A stretch of DNA of 64,000 bases from Candidatus Tepidiaquacellales bacterium OLB4/UTCHB1 (GCA_002050165.1 MWSW01000018.1:33949-97948), one strand, 5' to 3'; counted from the stretch's first letter, positions 55,365-64,000 are shown. The notes: generated from the letters alone by a model not told the origin. Translations and numbers: made by a program.

Positions 55365-56246
55365 TTGGGAAATCTTTCTGACCATACCAGAGGGATATTA
55401 CTGATTTCATTGACTGCTTTCCTTTGGAGTACAAGCGGTTTATTCATAAAAGTTCTCACAATTGATGCATTCCAGATTTCTTTTTACAGGTGTGCAATTG
55501 CAACTGTCACAGTTTTTTTAATTGCAAATTTCAGGCAGGTTAAACCTAAGTTCAGGTTTGACCTCATCTCAAATTTATGTGCTGCTTCCTATGCCGGCAT
55601 TTTGATTTTTTTTGTGATTGCAACCAAACTGACGACTGCCGCCAATGCAATTTTCCTCCAATTTACAGCACCTGCGTATTTGCTCTTCCTTGAACCTTTG
55701 TTTTTAAAGTCACGATTTAAATTAAAACATTTTGCCACATTTGCTGTAATCCTCGCGGGAATGTCACTATTCTTCCTTGGTAAACTTGACTCCGGCGATG
55801 TTAAAGGAAACATGTTCGCAATCGCATCGGGATTTTGCTTCGCTCTGTTCTCATTATTCCTTAAATGGAAAAAACAAAAGCACGGTGAGACCAATACTAT
55901 AAACAACATTATCGTCGGTAATGCACTTGTTGCAATTATTTGTCTTCCGGTTATTTTAGACCGTATGGCAATTGATGGAACGCAAGTTTTAATTTTAATT
56001 TACATGGGTGCGATTCAGATTGGTGTGAGTTATATGATTTTTAACGAGGGAATAAAGTATATCAGCGCGACCGAGACGATGATCATAGCAACGCTTGAAG
56101 CGGTATTTAATCCGATTTGGGTTTTTATCGGGATTGGGGAAGTCCCTTCAAACTTTTCCATTTTGGGTGGGTTAATAATTATTGCCGTTATCATTTTCAA
56201 TACTGTTACGGCAAACCGGAAGGACAAGCTTTTAATTGCTGAATAA
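55365..56246 (+). CDS. EamA/DMT-family transporter
   Basis: 293 residues with ten helices in two EamA repeats: GILLISLTAFLWSTSGLFIKV opens the first and GNMFAIASGFCFALFSLFLKW the second, each with the SG or CxxFxLFxL helix typical of the family. TTG start immediately after the dehydrogenase stop, so they are coupled. Family members export amino acids or other metabolites; export of threonine or a product of its breakdown is plausible from the pairing, but unproven. Convergent with the PEGA gene (three bases apart). Confidence 0.85.
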   Translation: MGNLSDHTRGILLISLTAFLWSTSGLFIKVLTIDAFQISFYRCAIATVTVFLIANFRQVKPKFRFDLISNLCAASYAGILIFFVIATKLTTAANAIFLQFTAPAYLLFLEPLFLKSRFKLKHFATFAVILAGMSLFFLGKLDSGDVKGNMFAIASGFCFALFSLFLKWKKQKHGETNTINNIIVGNALVAIICLPVILDRMAIDGTQVLILIYMGAIQIGVSYMIFNEGIKYISATETMIIATLEAVFNPIWVFIGIGEVPSNFSILGGLIIIAVIIFNTVTANRKDKLLIAE

Positions 56247-56249
56247 TTT

Positions 56250-57017
56250 TCAGTCGAAAAACAGATAGTAAATCAGCCCTGTGAGTGCTGCCTGCATTGC
56301 GATAAGAGAAATCGCAAAATAAACGTCGAATTGTTTCGATTTATCAAGTTTTGTTTCATCACTTGTTTTCAAATATTCATCGTAAAATTCATTTGCTTTG
56401 GATTTCAGATTAAACGATCCGTAAGCGCCGGAAATTGTAAGCGCTCCGAGACCTGAAATGACTAACCAGTTGCGCGGTGTTTCAAAACCAATTGCGCGAT
56501 TAATAATTACCTCGTTTTCGACCAAACCGTTGGCAGGCTTTAAAATGATTTTGTAAAAAACTTTTGATGTGTCAAAATTTTCAAATACGGACTTAAATCC
56601 GTCTTTTCTAACGGAAAATTCTCCGGTCAATAATTTATCCGACAAATATCTAAGCGGTGTAAAACCCAAAAGACTGTCGTTAAAATAAACTGAAGCATTA
56701 AAGGGGTCCGTAGTGAAAGTATATAATACCGGAGCTTTCAGGGTTAAAATCGTATCTGAATAAATTTCAACTGTTCGTGAAATATTCATTGCACCCCACA
56801 CATTGTCCTGGTTACCGGATTTAATTTCAAAATAATAACTCCCGGCTGAAAGGAACAAGCAGTCTTTCTTAAGTGAAGTGAATTCAGCAGAGTCAATGGA
56901 AATTAGCGGATTGTTTATGTTCGTTTCAATTTTAACGCATAAAGAAGTTGAATCCGTTACTTGCGGATATAGTGAACCCTGCGAAATGATTATCAATATT
57001 AAGAATAACAATTTCAT
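56250..57017 (-). CDS. PEGA-domain exported protein with C-terminal helices
   Basis: 255 residues. Signal peptide about 18 (LYPQ). Residues about 90-160 form a PEGA domain (VYFNDSLLGFTPLRYLSD, LLTGEFSVRKDGFKSVFENF), a surface-layer type beta module. Two helices near the C-terminus (about 183-202 and 232-252) suggest anchoring in the inner membrane with the domain outside. Overlaps the propeller-lipoprotein gene by four bases, so the two are made together. Function unknown. Confidence 0.7.
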   Translation of the reverse strand: MKLLFLILIIISQGSLYPQVTDSTSLCVKIETNINNPLISIDSAEFTSLKKDCLFLSAGSYYFEIKSGNQDNVWGAMNISRTVEIYSDTILTLKAPVLYTFTTDPFNASVYFNDSLLGFTPLRYLSDKLLTGEFSVRKDGFKSVFENFDTSKVFYKIILKPANGLVENEVIINRAIGFETPRNWLVISGLGALTISGAYGSFNLKSKANEFYDEYLKTSDETKLDKSKQFDVYFAISLIAMQAALTGLIYYLFFD

Positions 57018-58183
57018 TTAAAGCAGTAAATAGTTTTATCATCGGAAGCAACGAACACAAAACCCCTCCAGACGAGCGCAGTTGCTTTAATCCGCCCTTC
57101 CGTTTCAAACCGCCAGATTTCTTTACCGGTTTTTGCATTCAGACAATAGAAGTTTTTATCGAATGAACCGATGAATACATATTCCCCGGCTAATACCGGC
57201 GATGCTGTAATCGCGCCGTTCGTCTTAAATTCCCAGATATTTTCCCCTGTTTGCGTTTTGAGAGAATATACTTTACCGTTCACGCCGGTTGTAATTATAC
57301 TTTGGTTAAAAAACGTAGAAGATGAAGAAAATTTTGTATTCAGGTTCTTTTCCCAAATGATCGCTCCTTCATTCGTGAATGCTCTGAAAATTCCGTCATT
57401 GCATCCGGTGAAGAGAGTATCATTGTGAATTGAAATATTGCAAAAGAAGGAGCTTCCTGTTTCAAGCCGCCATTGAAGATTACCGGTAACAAGGTTAATT
57501 GCAAACAATTCTCCGCTTGTATTGCCGAGATAAATATTTTTCCCGTCTGAAGCAGGAGATGTAAAAAAAGAAATTTTTGTACCGGAATTAAACACCCAAT
57601 TTTTTTCCCCGCTAAGCGCATTGATAGAAAATACCAATCCGGATTTATTCGCAACGATAACATTGTCATTTAACACTATGGGTGACGACCTTATAAATCC
57701 GGCGTTGAATTCCCAGTTGGTAGTCCCCTTTGAAAAATCGTAACTGACAACTGACCGGTCTTCGTTTCCGTCAATTGTAAAAATTATCGAACGCTCGCGA
57801 ACAATCGGCGAACCGAAAACTGAACCGCCGAGTTTCGAAATATATCCGAGCCTCTTGCCTGAAGAAACATCAATAGCAAATATCTCACCGCGAAGTGTTG
57901 ATGCAAACAGAACAGCATCAGCAATTGAAAAAACATTATTGTGGAAACCCGCATCCACGTTGAAATCCCAAACCAAAGCAGGCGGAATTTTTACCGGGTC
58001 AGCAGATATGGAAATGTTATCCTTTTGTGGGTTGCCGTTTGCCATTAACCAGTCATCGCTGGAAATTTTTACATGCTCACGGATTACGATTGAAGCGCAG
58101 GATGCACAAAGCAACATAAAAAAAAGTGGTAAAACAAAAACTCTGTAAAAAAACTTTGGGATTTTATATTTAATTCGTTTCAT
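57014..58183 (-). CDS. PQQ-like beta-propeller lipoprotein (BamB-like)
   Basis: 389 residues. Lipobox LLCAS/C with a candidate lipidated Cys at about residue 27-29 after a long hydrophobic segment. Seven to eight PQQ-like blades follow, each with the GKxxW docking motif: GKRLGYISKLGGSVFGSP, GEKNWVFNSGTKISFFTSP, GNLQWRLETGSS, GENIWEFKTNGAITASPV, GKEIWRFETEGRIKATALV. The fold matches BamB, but BamB is usually near der/engA and this gene is not, so it may be a general envelope scaffold working with the PEGA protein. Confidence 0.75.
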   Translation of the reverse strand: MKRIKYKIPKFFYRVFVLPLFFMLLCASCASIVIREHVKISSDDWLMANGNPQKDNISISADPVKIPPALVWDFNVDAGFHNNVFSIADAVLFASTLRGEIFAIDVSSGKRLGYISKLGGSVFGSPIVRERSIIFTIDGNEDRSVVSYDFSKGTTNWEFNAGFIRSSPIVLNDNVIVANKSGLVFSINALSGEKNWVFNSGTKISFFTSPASDGKNIYLGNTSGELFAINLVTGNLQWRLETGSSFFCNISIHNDTLFTGCNDGIFRAFTNEGAIIWEKNLNTKFSSSSTFFNQSIITTGVNGKVYSLKTQTGENIWEFKTNGAITASPVLAGEYVFIGSFDKNFYCLNAKTGKEIWRFETEGRIKATALVWRGFVFVASDDKTIYCFK

Positions 58184-58357
58184 TCAGAAAAGGATAACTG
58201 AGCGGAAAAAAGTATTGTGAAGAAACTCAATATATCTGAATTTAATTTTTATATAAATGTTTTAATCAGAATCCAAAAATTTTTTCATTATTGTAGATAT
58301 ACTTGATTAATGGAATTCAATTTTCTATGTTAGGCTGAAAATAACAAAGGAGATAAC

Positions 58358-59767
58358 GTGAAAGACAATGACGACCTTGAATTTTTTGACGAGAACGAAG
58401 ATAAAAACAATGGAAGACGAAAGAAGAAGCTCAATGACGATGATCTTGAGAAGACTCATGATTCCGAGTCTTTGGAAGAGATCATTAATTATTATTACGA
58501 AAATAATGAGTTCGAGAAGGCGCTTAAGTACGTCAACATTCTGATAGAACTTTACCCGTACAATACCGAGTCTTGGCACAGGAAAGCACTTTTGCTGGAT
58601 TGTCTCGGCAGATACGATGAAGCGTTAATTTATTTCGATAAGGCAATTCTCCTTAATCCTAATGATCTTGAAATAATCGTTAATAAAGCGATTACATTTG
58701 ATAACAGCGAACAACATCAAAAAGCAATTGAAACATTCGACATAGTTTTGGATATAGACCCGAACAATATTGACGCATTATTCAATAAAGGTCTTTCGCT
58801 TGAAAGGATTGAGAACTTTTCGGAAGCTGTTTTATGTTTTGAGTCGGTTATCCGTCTCGATGAATTTCACAAGGACGCTTACTATGAGCTTGGTTACTGT
58901 TACGATTTTCTCGATATGTTAAATGAATCCATTTCGGCATACAGGAAACATATTGACCTTTCGCCATACAACTTCAATGCGTGGTACAATCTCGGGATAG
59001 TGCATAACAGAATGGGTAGGTTCCTGAAAGCGATTGAAAGCTACGAAATGTGTCTTGCGATTAAACCTGATTTTTCTTCCGCGTGGTATAATTGCGGCAA
59101 CGCATTCGCTTCATTATGTAGATTCCATAAAGCAATTGAATATTATCAGAAATCCGTTGAATTACGAAGCGATGATTCGTTTACGTATCACAATATCGGT
59201 AACGCGTACGAAGAGCTTGAGAAATATGAGGAGGCAGTTTATTATTACACAAAGGCTATTGAACTGGATGATGTAAATTACGAATCTTATTTCAGCAGAG
59301 GAAATTCATACTACACACTTAAAAGATATACTGAAGCTCTCAAAGATTTCAATATGGCTATATCCCTTTGCAGGGATTTCGCCGAAATATGGTATTCAAA
59401 GGCAGATACTGAAATTGCACTTGGTATGATTCCGGAAGCAGCAAGTAGCTTCAGCACTATTGTCTCATTAGAGCCTGACAATGCTGAAGCATGGTATGAT
59501 TACGGTTGTGTGCTGATAGATAACGAAGATTACCTTACCGCAGGGAAAGCATTCAACAGTGCAATTAAACTGAAACCAAACTGGGCTGAACCTTATTTCG
59601 AGAAAGCTAAAATAAATTTTATTAAAGGTGAACTTGAAAAGGGAGTTTCTAATCTTGAGATGGCATTTTCAATAAATCCGTCTGAACGGTTCGAATATAA
59701 TTTTAAAGAGGATTGGCAGATAGTGCTCGATTTCCTCGTGAACCGGAATAAAATTGTCAAGTCCTGA
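58358..59767 (+). CDS. Tetratricopeptide-repeat protein
   Basis: 469 residues made almost wholly of TPR repeats (about 11) from residue 45 onward: AEIWYSKADTEIALGMIPEA, SWHRKALLLDCLGRYDEAL, AWYNLGIVHNRMGRFLKAI and AWYDYGCVLIDNEDYLTAG are clear 34-residue units with W/Y-x-L-G...A signature spacing. Very acidic, charged N-terminus, no signal peptide; cytoplasmic protein-interaction scaffold. GTG start with a strong ribosome-binding site (aaaggaga). Overlaps the convergent ftsE by 11 bases. Partner unknown. Confidence 0.85.
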   Translation: MKDNDDLEFFDENEDKNNGRRKKKLNDDDLEKTHDSESLEEIINYYYENNEFEKALKYVNILIELYPYNTESWHRKALLLDCLGRYDEALIYFDKAILLNPNDLEIIVNKAITFDNSEQHQKAIETFDIVLDIDPNNIDALFNKGLSLERIENFSEAVLCFESVIRLDEFHKDAYYELGYCYDFLDMLNESISAYRKHIDLSPYNFNAWYNLGIVHNRMGRFLKAIESYEMCLAIKPDFSSAWYNCGNAFASLCRFHKAIEYYQKSVELRSDDSFTYHNIGNAYEELEKYEEAVYYYTKAIELDDVNYESYFSRGNSYYTLKRYTEALKDFNMAISLCRDFAEIWYSKADTEIALGMIPEAASSFSTIVSLEPDNAEAWYDYGCVLIDNEDYLTAGKAFNSAIKLKPNWAEPYFEKAKINFIKGELEKGVSNLEMAFSINPSERFEYNFKEDWQIVLDFLVNRNKIVKS

Positions 59768-60425
59768 TTTTCACTTCATATAATTTTTGATCTTTAACCT
59801 GAACTATCCTCTTATCCCTCAGTTTCCTGACAAGTTCAAAATTGTGAGTAGCAATAATCACCGCTGTACCCCGTCTGTTGATCTCATTTAACAATTTTAA
59901 AATGTCCATTGAAATTATCGGATCTAAGTTTCCTGTCGGTTCATCGGCAATTACAACTTCAGGTTTATTGACTATCGCCCGTGCTATTGCAATTCGTTGT
60001 TGCTCACCACCGGATAAATCGAAAGGTTTCTTGTTGAGTTTATCGAGTAATCCCACCCTTGAGGCAGCGTCAAAAACTTTCTTTTTGATTGTATCCTTTT
60101 TATCACCGATTATCTCAAGCGGCAGTGAAATGTTATCAAATGTATCTCTGTCCTGCATGAGCTTGAAATCCTGAAAAACAACGCCAATCCTTCTTCGCAG
60201 ATAAGGAATCTCCTGAACATCAATATTATCCGAACTGAAATTTTCGAAGAATACCGTTCCCGATGTTGGGATTTCTTCAAAGTACATAAGTTTGAATAAT
60301 GTGGTTTTACCGATTCCGCTCTCGCCGACAACGAACAGGAACTCGTCATTGTTAATGTAAAGGTCAACGTTGTCGAGAATTTTTTTCGAGTTATAGCTGA
60401 ATGAAACTTTATCGAATCTGATCAC
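59757..60425 (-). CDS. ftsE: Cell-division ABC ATPase FtsE
   Basis: 222 residues. Walker A GESGIGKTTLFKLM, Q-loop GVVFQDFKLM (VFQDF is characteristic of FtsE), LSGGEQQRIAIARAI signature, Walker B EVVIADEPTGNLDP, and ATHNFELV. With FtsX it signals from the divisome to wall hydrolases; ftsX is not adjacent on either side, which is unusual. GTG start; overlaps pdxA by 17 bases. Other MacB/LolD-type ATPases share parts of these motifs, so FtsE is the best but not the only fit. Confidence 0.8.
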   Translation of the reverse strand: MIRFDKVSFSYNSKKILDNVDLYINNDEFLFVVGESGIGKTTLFKLMYFEEIPTSGTVFFENFSSDNIDVQEIPYLRRRIGVVFQDFKLMQDRDTFDNISLPLEIIGDKKDTIKKKVFDAASRVGLLDKLNKKPFDLSGGEQQRIAIARAIVNKPEVVIADEPTGNLDPIISMDILKLLNEINRRGTAVIIATHNFELVRKLRDKRIVQVKDQKLYEVKIRT

Positions 60426-61380
60426 GTCTGTTTGATGAAATTTTTATTGCCAAATTAAATGCCGATTGCGTACTGGAAATGTTTGCCAGACCTTTTCCCG
60501 CAATATCAAATGCAGTGCCATGGTCGGGAGATGTCCTGACTACCGGTAATCCCGCCGTAAAATTTACCCCGTCGTGCGATTGCAACATTTTGAACGGGAT
60601 TAAGCCTTGGTCATGATAGCATGAGATTACCAAGCTGTATTTATATTGTGATTGAGTGGCGAAAAATCCATCTGCCGAAAATGGACCTGCAACATCAATC
60701 CCTTTTGTTCGAAGGAGTTTTAATGCGGGGATAATTGTGTCGGTTTCTTCGTTACCCGTTATACCACCATCGCCGCAGTGAGGATTTAATCCAAGTATTG
60801 CCAGTGTCGGATTTTCGATCTTAAAATCTCTTTTTAAGCTATCTGTTAGAAACATCAACTTTTCAATGATAAATTTTTTTGATATGCTACCGGAAATTTT
60901 TCTCAACGGAATATGACCGGTCAGCGAAGATACCATAAATGTATCTGAATAAAAAATCATAGCAACATTGGTTGAATTATAGCTCTTTTCGAAAAGTTCA
61001 GTATGCCCGGGGAATTTAACACCGGCAAGATTTATTGCTTCTTTAGAAATAGGCAAAGTAATTATAGCTGACTCAGGATGAACCTTACTGAAATCGATTG
61101 CTTCAAAGATTGAACTTGCAGCGATTTCCCCGGCAGATTTCAGAATTTTCCCCGGTTTCGGTTTGAATTTTGACGGAGCGCCACGGTTCAGAAAATATTT
61201 CCCTTCAATCTCGGGTAAGTTTAATAATCCTGAGTAAAAATCAAATGTATCTTTAAAACCTGCAATTAAAACGGGTCTGTCGGAGAATTTACGCTTTTTA
61301 AAAAGTTTTAAAATTATTTCCGGTCCGATACCGTTCGGATCACCTGAGGTCAAAATTAAATATTGCCCGGTGTTATTCAT
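60409..61380 (-). CDS. pdxA: 4-hydroxythreonine-4-phosphate dehydrogenase
   Basis: NAD-dependent step of DXP-dependent pyridoxal 5'-phosphate synthesis. 323 residues from the ATG at 61380, giving the normal MNNTGQYLILTSGDPNGIGPEI start; the upstream frame is not needed. FPGHTELFEKSY, ALGLNPHCGDGG-type (LGLNPHCGDGGITGNEE), SCYHDQGLIPFKML, and RTSPDHGTAFDIAGKG bind metal and substrate. Overlaps rsfS by eight bases and ftsE by 17, all in one operon. Confidence 0.94.
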   Translation of the reverse strand: MNNTGQYLILTSGDPNGIGPEIILKLFKKRKFSDRPVLIAGFKDTFDFYSGLLNLPEIEGKYFLNRGAPSKFKPKPGKILKSAGEIAASSIFEAIDFSKVHPESAIITLPISKEAINLAGVKFPGHTELFEKSYNSTNVAMIFYSDTFMVSSLTGHIPLRKISGSISKKFIIEKLMFLTDSLKRDFKIENPTLAILGLNPHCGDGGITGNEETDTIIPALKLLRTKGIDVAGPFSADGFFATQSQYKYSLVISCYHDQGLIPFKMLQSHDGVNFTAGLPVVRTSPDHGTAFDIAGKGLANISSTQSAFNLAIKISSNRRDQIR

Positions 61381-61720
61381 CAGCAATTCTGGTAATTTCA
61401 GCATCGCCCCAAAGCCCCTCGAGATTATAAAATTTGCGGGCATCTTTAAGGAAAATGTGAACAACTACATCGACGAAGTCAAGTAATACCCAGTTGAAGT
61501 TTGTAAACCCCTCCTTATTTATCGGGCGTTCACCGATATCACGGGTTTTTTCTAATATGTAATCGGCAATTGCTTTCGATTGGGTATCCGAATTTGCGGT
61601 CGCAATTACGAAATAGTCTGTAACCGAGGTTAAATTTTTTACGTTGAGAATTGATATATCAGTGCCCTTTTTCTCAAGTATAAACCGGGCAATTTCCTTT
61701 GATAAAGATTCAGCTATCAT
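61373..61720 (-). CDS. rsfS: Ribosomal silencing factor RsfS
   Basis: 115 residues, one RsfS/Iojap domain: KGTDISILNVKNLTSVTDYFVIATANSDTQ, GERPINKEGFTNFNWVLLDFVDVVVHIFL, and FYNLEGLWGDAEI. Binds ribosomal protein L14 and blocks subunit joining when nutrients are short. Usually next to nadD; here it sits between a LytR_C protein and pdxA. Coupled to the upstream gene by a four-base overlap. Confidence 0.93.
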   Translation of the reverse strand: MIAESLSKEIARFILEKKGTDISILNVKNLTSVTDYFVIATANSDTQSKAIADYILEKTRDIGERPINKEGFTNFNWVLLDFVDVVVHIFLKDARKFYNLEGLWGDAEITRIADE

Positions 61721-62199
61721 TTGCTTTCAGTAAAGGGTTTTAATTCATTGAAATCTTTTCCTATTACCACAGTAGCGTCAAGGTAAAGACTTTTGTCAAT
61801 CTCCTCAACGATGTTTTTTTCGCTGATTCCAAGAGCTGAAGATATTTTTCCCAGAGTTTTTTTGTTGTTTCCCTTCCTGTCCAGAATTATTGTTACATCT
61901 TCATCCGAAGTCTCGAAATTGCCTATCTCAACTACATCAAATCCGTTTTGACGTAAATAATCGGTGAACTTTGATGCTACACCGTTAACTCCCGAAGCAT
62001 TGCGAACGTCAATTTGTAATTTTCTGCCGGATTGATTTTGGTTGTTCGAATCTGGGATTTGACTGATTGTCTCAGGTGGAGGTTGTACCTCAGGGGATTT
62101 ATTGAATAAAGAATAGATGAGATATACGCATAAAACCAATAAAAGTATAATGGAAATGTTTACAATGTAATTTATAGTTGTGGATTTAATTTTGCTCAT
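61717..62199 (-). CDS. LytR_C-domain membrane protein
   Basis: 160 residues. One N-terminal transmembrane helix (about 10-31), a Pro/Asn-rich linker, then a LytR C-terminal domain (about 58-155): LQIDVRNASGVNGVASKFTDYL, GFDVVEIGN, ILDRKGNNKK and DATVVIGKDF. There is no LytR-CpsA-Psr catalytic domain, so this is the free-standing form. First gene of the operon lytR_C-rsfS-pdxA-ftsE. The domain sits outside the membrane; its role, perhaps glycan binding, is not known. Confidence 0.8.
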   Translation of the reverse strand: MSKIKSTTINYIVNISIILLLVLCVYLIYSLFNKSPEVQPPPETISQIPDSNNQNQSGRKLQIDVRNASGVNGVASKFTDYLRQNGFDVVEIGNFETSDEDVTIILDRKGNNKKTLGKISSALGISEKNIVEEIDKSLYLDATVVIGKDFNELKPFTESK

Positions 62200-62220
62200 A
62201 GGGAATGTTAAACAAAAATA

Positions 62221-62254
62221 AAAAACGGGGAGCTTTAATGAAACTCCCCGTTTG
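62221..62254 (-). terminator. Terminator after the small exported gene
   Basis: Perfect ten-base stem aaacggggag/ctccccgttt (62223-62232 and 62244-62253); on the minus strand it ends in seven or more T. It insulates the downstream lytR_C operon, whose promoter must lie within or just after it. Confidence 0.88.
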
Positions 62255-62274
62255 AAACCTAAAGTCAGACTTTT

Positions 62275-62754
62275 TTACCTTCGGAAGAAAGGGTCGTAGT
62301 ATCCGAAGTTATCATAAAGAATTGAATTTTTTACGTTCCTGTATTCAAATTTGATAAACGCATTCTCCGATATTTTGTAATCAACCGCTAATCTTGAAAG
62401 AGAAATTCCCGATAAATCATTTTGAAGTTTACTGGAAAAATCCGAACCTAATACCGAATTTGCATACGGACTGTATGACAAAGAAATATCTGCGCTCACG
62501 TTCAGATCGTCGTTTAACTTGTAGTTTAAGCTGTTAACGTAAGATGTAACCGAGACGCTCCCGTATTTTGTATTGAGCATAGATATATTAAAAGTGTGGT
62601 TCATTGAAAAATTATCGGGATTGAAAATTCCAAGGATGAGATTATTGGTATTCGAGCTCAGTGCGGTTTTATCCCAATCGTCATTATTTTGTTGTGCGTG
62701 TGAAACAGGAATTATACAACAGAAAATAAACAGGGATAATAATATTGTTTTCAT
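62275..62754 (-). CDS. Small exported beta-rich protein
   Basis: 159 residues. Signal peptide of about 20 (SHA before QQNND), then about eight amphipathic strands (NHTFNISMLNT, GSVSVTSYVNSLNYKL, LNVSADISLSYSPYA, AFIKFEYRNVKNSILY), ending FFRR. Looks like a small outer-membrane or surface beta protein; no family recognised. Alone on its transcript, closed by the terminator at 62221. Confidence 0.55.
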   Translation of the reverse strand: MKTILLSLFIFCCIIPVSHAQQNNDDWDKTALSSNTNNLILGIFNPDNFSMNHTFNISMLNTKYGSVSVTSYVNSLNYKLNDDLNVSADISLSYSPYANSVLGSDFSSKLQNDLSGISLSRLAVDYKISENAFIKFEYRNVKNSILYDNFGYYDPFFRR

Positions 62755-62959
62755 GTCAAAAATTAACTTAAGGCATAATGTTACATCTAACAGTATTGAA
62801 ATGCAATATAAAAAGATTGATTTGGTTTTTAAAATTATGAAAATGGATAAAAGGTGGAAATTAATTTTTAAAAGTCATGTTTTATTTGTCTTGAAATATT
62901 AAGAGAAAGTTATAATTTGCACAAGTAACATCTTTTTTGCAAACTTTTAAAAAACCAAA

Positions 62960-64000
62960 ATGAAAAAACTACCTCACCTTTTAGTTCTTGTAGTATTGAT
63001 TGCGGGATTTACGATATCCTCAATCTCGAACGACAGGGACGTTGTAAACGAGTCATTAGCTCCCACTAATACTCTGGAACAGTTTAGATCAACCATTGGT
63101 ACTGTACCGCAACATGATAATTTAGCAGTTTTATACAATCAGAGCGAGTTAGTATCAAATCCCGGAGCAGGTGCCGGTGGCGCTGATGCAAGCGCAATTA
63201 CCGATCCGGGTACTACTTTCGGGTACGGGAATCAAATCACGGCAAATAACAGAATGGCTGATGATTTTACAATCCCGTCCGGCGAAACTTGGCAGATTGA
63301 TTCAATCATCCTCTTCCACTATCAAACCGGTTCAACAACAACGTCCACAATCAACAACATTAACCTTCAGATTTGGGACGGTGCAACTCCGGGTACAGGT
63401 TCTATCGTGGCGGGTGATTCAACTACAAACAGGTTAACCGCATCAAACTTCAGTAATATTTACAGGGTTACCGCTACTACACTGACAAATAGTCAAAGGC
63501 CAATCATGAGAAGTCAGGTTTCAATGACCGGTACCACCTTAGGTACGGGTACTTATTGGATTGACTATTGCGCAGGTGGATCATTATCTTCTGGACCCTG
63601 GAATCCACCAAGAACAATTCCCGGTACGCCAAATACCGGTAACGGTTATCAACGAACAGGAACAACCTGGACTTGGGCGCCTGTACTTGACGGTAGTAAC
63701 CCACAAGGTTTGCCTTTTATAATTTACGGATCAATTCAGGGCGGTCCGCCGCCGGTTGGCAACAAATTTGTAGATAGCCTTAACGGCGCTAACGATACAA
63801 CTGCCCTTAAGAGCCGGGGATATCTGGTATATTACAGAGGTACCGGTCCACAAGGTACTACAGCAACCTGGTTTCAGGGAAATGAAACGGTTTTTCCTGC
63901 ATTTAATGGTCCACCTACCGGATACGTTGCAGCGAATTTTAATGCCGTAACAGGAATGAATGATATTGATAGCTGGTTGGTGCTCCCGGCATTGAACATC
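62960..64000 (+). CDS. Large secreted protein, N-terminal part
   Basis: Open from the ATG at 62960 to the window end (347 codons, no stop), so the C-terminus is missing. Hydrophobic signal segment (residues about 5-20), a linker, a beta domain (about 70-260: FGYGNQITANNRMADDFTIP, LQIWDGATPGTGS), and from about residue 270 the start of a choice-of-anchor J or cleaved-adhesin jelly roll (FVDSLNGANDT ... DIDSWLVLPALNI). By analogy with the other large secreted proteins here it probably ends in a T9SS sorting domain outside the window. Confidence 0.8.
   Translation, partial: MKKLPHLLVLVVLIAGFTISSISNDRDVVNESLAPTNTLEQFRSTIGTVPQHDNLAVLYNQSELVSNPGAGAGGADASAITDPGTTFGYGNQITANNRMADDFTIPSGETWQIDSIILFHYQTGSTTTSTINNINLQIWDGATPGTGSIVAGDSTTNRLTASNFSNIYRVTATTLTNSQRPIMRSQVSMTGTTLGTGTYWIDYCAGGSLSSGPWNPPRTIPGTPNTGNGYQRTGTTWTWAPVLDGSNPQGLPFIIYGSIQGGPPPVGNKFVDSLNGANDTTALKSRGYLVYYRGTGPQGTTATWFQGNETVFPAFNGPPTGYVAANFNAVTGMNDIDSWLVLPALNI

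Noticed and set aside
60409..61464. Longer pdxA starting at 61464
   Set aside because: The extra 28 residues come from reading the end of rsfS out of frame; the ATG at 61380 gives the usual PdxA start.
63171..63437. Plus-strand frame of 88 codons
   Set aside because: It is a shifted reading of the large secreted gene that starts at 62960 and stays open to the window end.

Overview
The window is AT-rich chromosomal DNA with tightly packed genes, and it reads as a member of the Ignavibacteria or a close relative in the Bacteroidota/Chlorobiota group. The main evidence is three large secreted proteins that end in type IX secretion (T9SS) type A sorting domains of the NYPNPFNP kind. Supporting evidence is a DUF4270-like lipoprotein, many outer-membrane barrel proteins, an L-threonine dehydrogenase of the short-chain type, and housekeeping genes with frequent TTG/GTG starts. 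I see no rRNA or tRNA gene, CRISPR array, transposase or phage gene.

Layout. 1-5070: the end of a cytochrome c oxidase cluster (subunits I, III, IV, II, haem O synthase, then an eight-helix membrane protein with a C-terminal cytochrome c), closed by a strong terminator. 5076-6581: a sirtuin, a four-helix-bundle (S23/IVS-like) gene with a likely frameshift, and a stranded C-terminal fragment that looks like a DNA methyltransferase. 6653-12485: glycogen synthase, a HAD phosphatase, two envelope proteins and glyA. 12882-18909: tatC, a polyprenyl synthase, a SpoU methyltransferase (opposite strand), a DinG-type helicase and rsmB. 18958-28912, all minus strand: an outer-membrane barrel, a single-pass and a four-helix inner-membrane protein that together look like an ion-driven motor pair, phoH, a tandem duplication of a lipoprotein plus LysM pair, guaA and a GlcNAc-kinase-like gene. 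29039-31829: small secreted and membrane proteins, then prfA. 31996-43550: a secreted M14 carboxypeptidase, eno, queA, ispD, an esterase, an asparaginase-like Ntn hydrolase, a degenerate amidohydrolase and an exported protein. 43582-52583: a DUF971 protein and an MFS transporter (minus), glucan phosphorylase, and two secreted Asp-box paralogues. 52891-64000: an AtuA-like protein, threonine dehydrogenase and an EamA transporter; PEGA and PQQ-propeller proteins (minus); a TPR protein; the overlapping operon lytR_C-rsfS-pdxA-ftsE (minus); and the start of another secreted protein.

How the genes fit together. The organism respires oxygen through an aa3-type oxidase. It makes and degrades glycogen (glgA, glgP) and interconverts serine, glycine and threonine (glyA, threonine dehydrogenase). 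It also invests heavily in its envelope and in secreted proteins. The T9SS substrates imply a working T9SS. The two-gene membrane module at 20411-22567, with an outer-membrane barrel encoded next to it, is the best candidate here for an undescribed or strongly diverged system, possibly the GldL/GldM-type motor or a parallel MotAB/TolQR-like machine. Other points worth checking are the metal-site-less amidohydrolase, the gene-converted LysM/lipoprotein duplication, the frameshifted four-helix-bundle gene beside a methyltransferase remnant, and the cytochrome c fusion in the oxidase cluster.
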